Source: Gnetum montanum
Taxonomy: Eukaryota > Streptophyta > Gnetopsida > Gnetales > Gnetaceae
Assembly: GCA_015680685.1 (NCBI GenBank)
Contig: MNCI01030046.1
Span: 494,489 to 522,631 of the forward strand
Direction: 5' to 3'
Length of the DNA stretch: 28,143 nucleotides
Shown in pieces: positions 27,512 to 28,143 of this stretch; the stretch's first letter is position 1; every line of letters begins with the position of its first letter. The notes below the pieces were generated by a model. The model saw only the letters and a list, made by a program, of their open reading frames with translations, was not told the origin of the DNA and searched no databases. The translations under genes and the position numbers were made by a program.

Positions 27512-28143
27512 TTTCTGCTCCCCCCCCAAGGGACCCTCTACATTGAATTTCTGCGGTTAATTCTCTCGCCCGTACCTTCGTTTGGGAGGGGGGCAAGGGG
27601 GGCGCAGAATTCATCTGGTCTGCTGGGAACGGGTTGCGCGCCCCCGCAGTGCTGGGGGCTTGGGTGTTACCTCCTTCGAAGACAAGCTAATGATCGGGCA
27701 ACAACGGTTACTGCTCCGATTTTTGCGCCCCCAGGGAGAACCGATCCCTTGTATCCGAATCATGAAGACCAAATATCTGCCTTGGGTTTCGGGGGCACGA
27801 GATTCGAGGCCATGGCAGGGGCTCTGCCGGCACGCTCGCACAATGCAGACCTTGGGTTGGGGGAGCCTCGAGCCGCGGGCCCTCCTGAAGACCAAGTACC
27901 CTCGGATGGACGGCTGGTGGCAGATATGGCAGGGACGCCTGCCCGAAAAAATTAAATTTTTCCTGTGGCTCCTGAAAAACGATGCGCTGCCAGTACGGGC
28001 CCTGCTGCATCAGCGTGGGATCCTAAGTTCTGCGACGTGTCCTACATGCGGCGCTGAGGCAGAAACAACATAGCACTTCGCGGTGGAGTGCCCCTGCATG
28101 CACACCACGTGGCGCGCGGCGGCTATGCCCCCCACCCCCCCCC
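27512..28143 (+). mobile_element. E10: LINE fragment joined into the E9 coil, cut by window end
   Basis: Begins after a C-rich stretch and contains 'SLARTFVWEGGKGG', the post-RT block 'IHLVCWERVARPRSAGGLGV', 'RPWQGLCRHARTMQTLGWGS', and zf-RVT. It may be a nested 5'-truncated insertion or an assembly misjoin, because the junction falls next to a run of eight C and E9 already has a 92-C gap at the equivalent position. Confidence 0.8.
27582..28100 (+). pseudogene. E10 post-RT connection and zf-RVT, best preserved
   Basis: A 163-codon frame runs from 'GGRRIHLVCWERV' to 'ATCPTCGAEAETT', TAG, 'HFAVECP'. It has C-x2-C...H-F-x-x-x-C and the W-x-G-x-L-P-x-K-I-K-F-F-L-W-L motif. The only in-frame stop before the last zinc ligands is TAG where E1-type decay predicts Gln. 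The sequence ends in a C-rich run at the window edge. Confidence 0.88.

Overview
The window looks like a transposon-rich stretch of a large plant nuclear genome, probably a seed plant and possibly a gymnosperm. The organism is inferred from element types and decay; no species marker is visible. I found no intact host gene. Nearly everything recognisable is a decayed retroelement: ten copies or fragments of one LINE family (called E1 to E10 here), one Ty1/copia remnant, AT-rich filler, and one short exon of a plant methyltransferase-like gene on the minus strand at 18806-18896.

Layout. 1-840: E1, 3' part (+). About 1450-4545: copia remnant (-), with LTR, polypurine tract, RNase H and RT; its reading frame is broken by an 88-bp tandem array and by E2 (2747-3707, -). 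4546-6120: AT-rich repeats. 6150-6476: E3 (+). 7110-9380: E4 (+), 5'-truncated. 9381-10800: AT-rich, with a weak SINE candidate. 10809 to about 16100: E5 (+), the most complete 5' half. About 16450-18515: E6 (-), 5'-truncated. 18520-19670: intron-like sequence around the exon. 19675-20565: E7 (+). 20727-21067: E8 (-), a 3'-UTR-only insertion with a 17-bp target-site duplication. About 21890-27511: E9 (+), the longest copy. 27512-28143: E10 (+), cut by the window end.

The main result comes from overlaying the copies. Together they describe one LINE with this order: ORF1 (DUF4283-like gag plus CCHC knuckle); ORF2 with AP-endonuclease, reverse transcriptase and zf-RVT; then, in the same frame as zf-RVT in E5 and E6, a conserved extension domain; then a Pro-rich linker, a Gln/Glu/Arg-rich coiled coil and a C-terminal J-domain-like (DnaJ-type) module; then a 3' UTR ending in a shared terminus and an A-tract. 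In four copies the J-like module keeps the Y-x-I-L to H-P-D spacing of true J-domains (26 codons; one copy is off by a 1-nt deletion). I know of no described LINE with a J-domain, so this is the candidate new system.

Every copy is inactivated, mostly by TAG stops at positions where sister copies have Gln or Trp. This fits decay by deamination of methylated CHG sites. Some of the sequence is suspect as assembly: three single Ns, C-runs of up to 92 bases, and a 40-bp duplication around one N.
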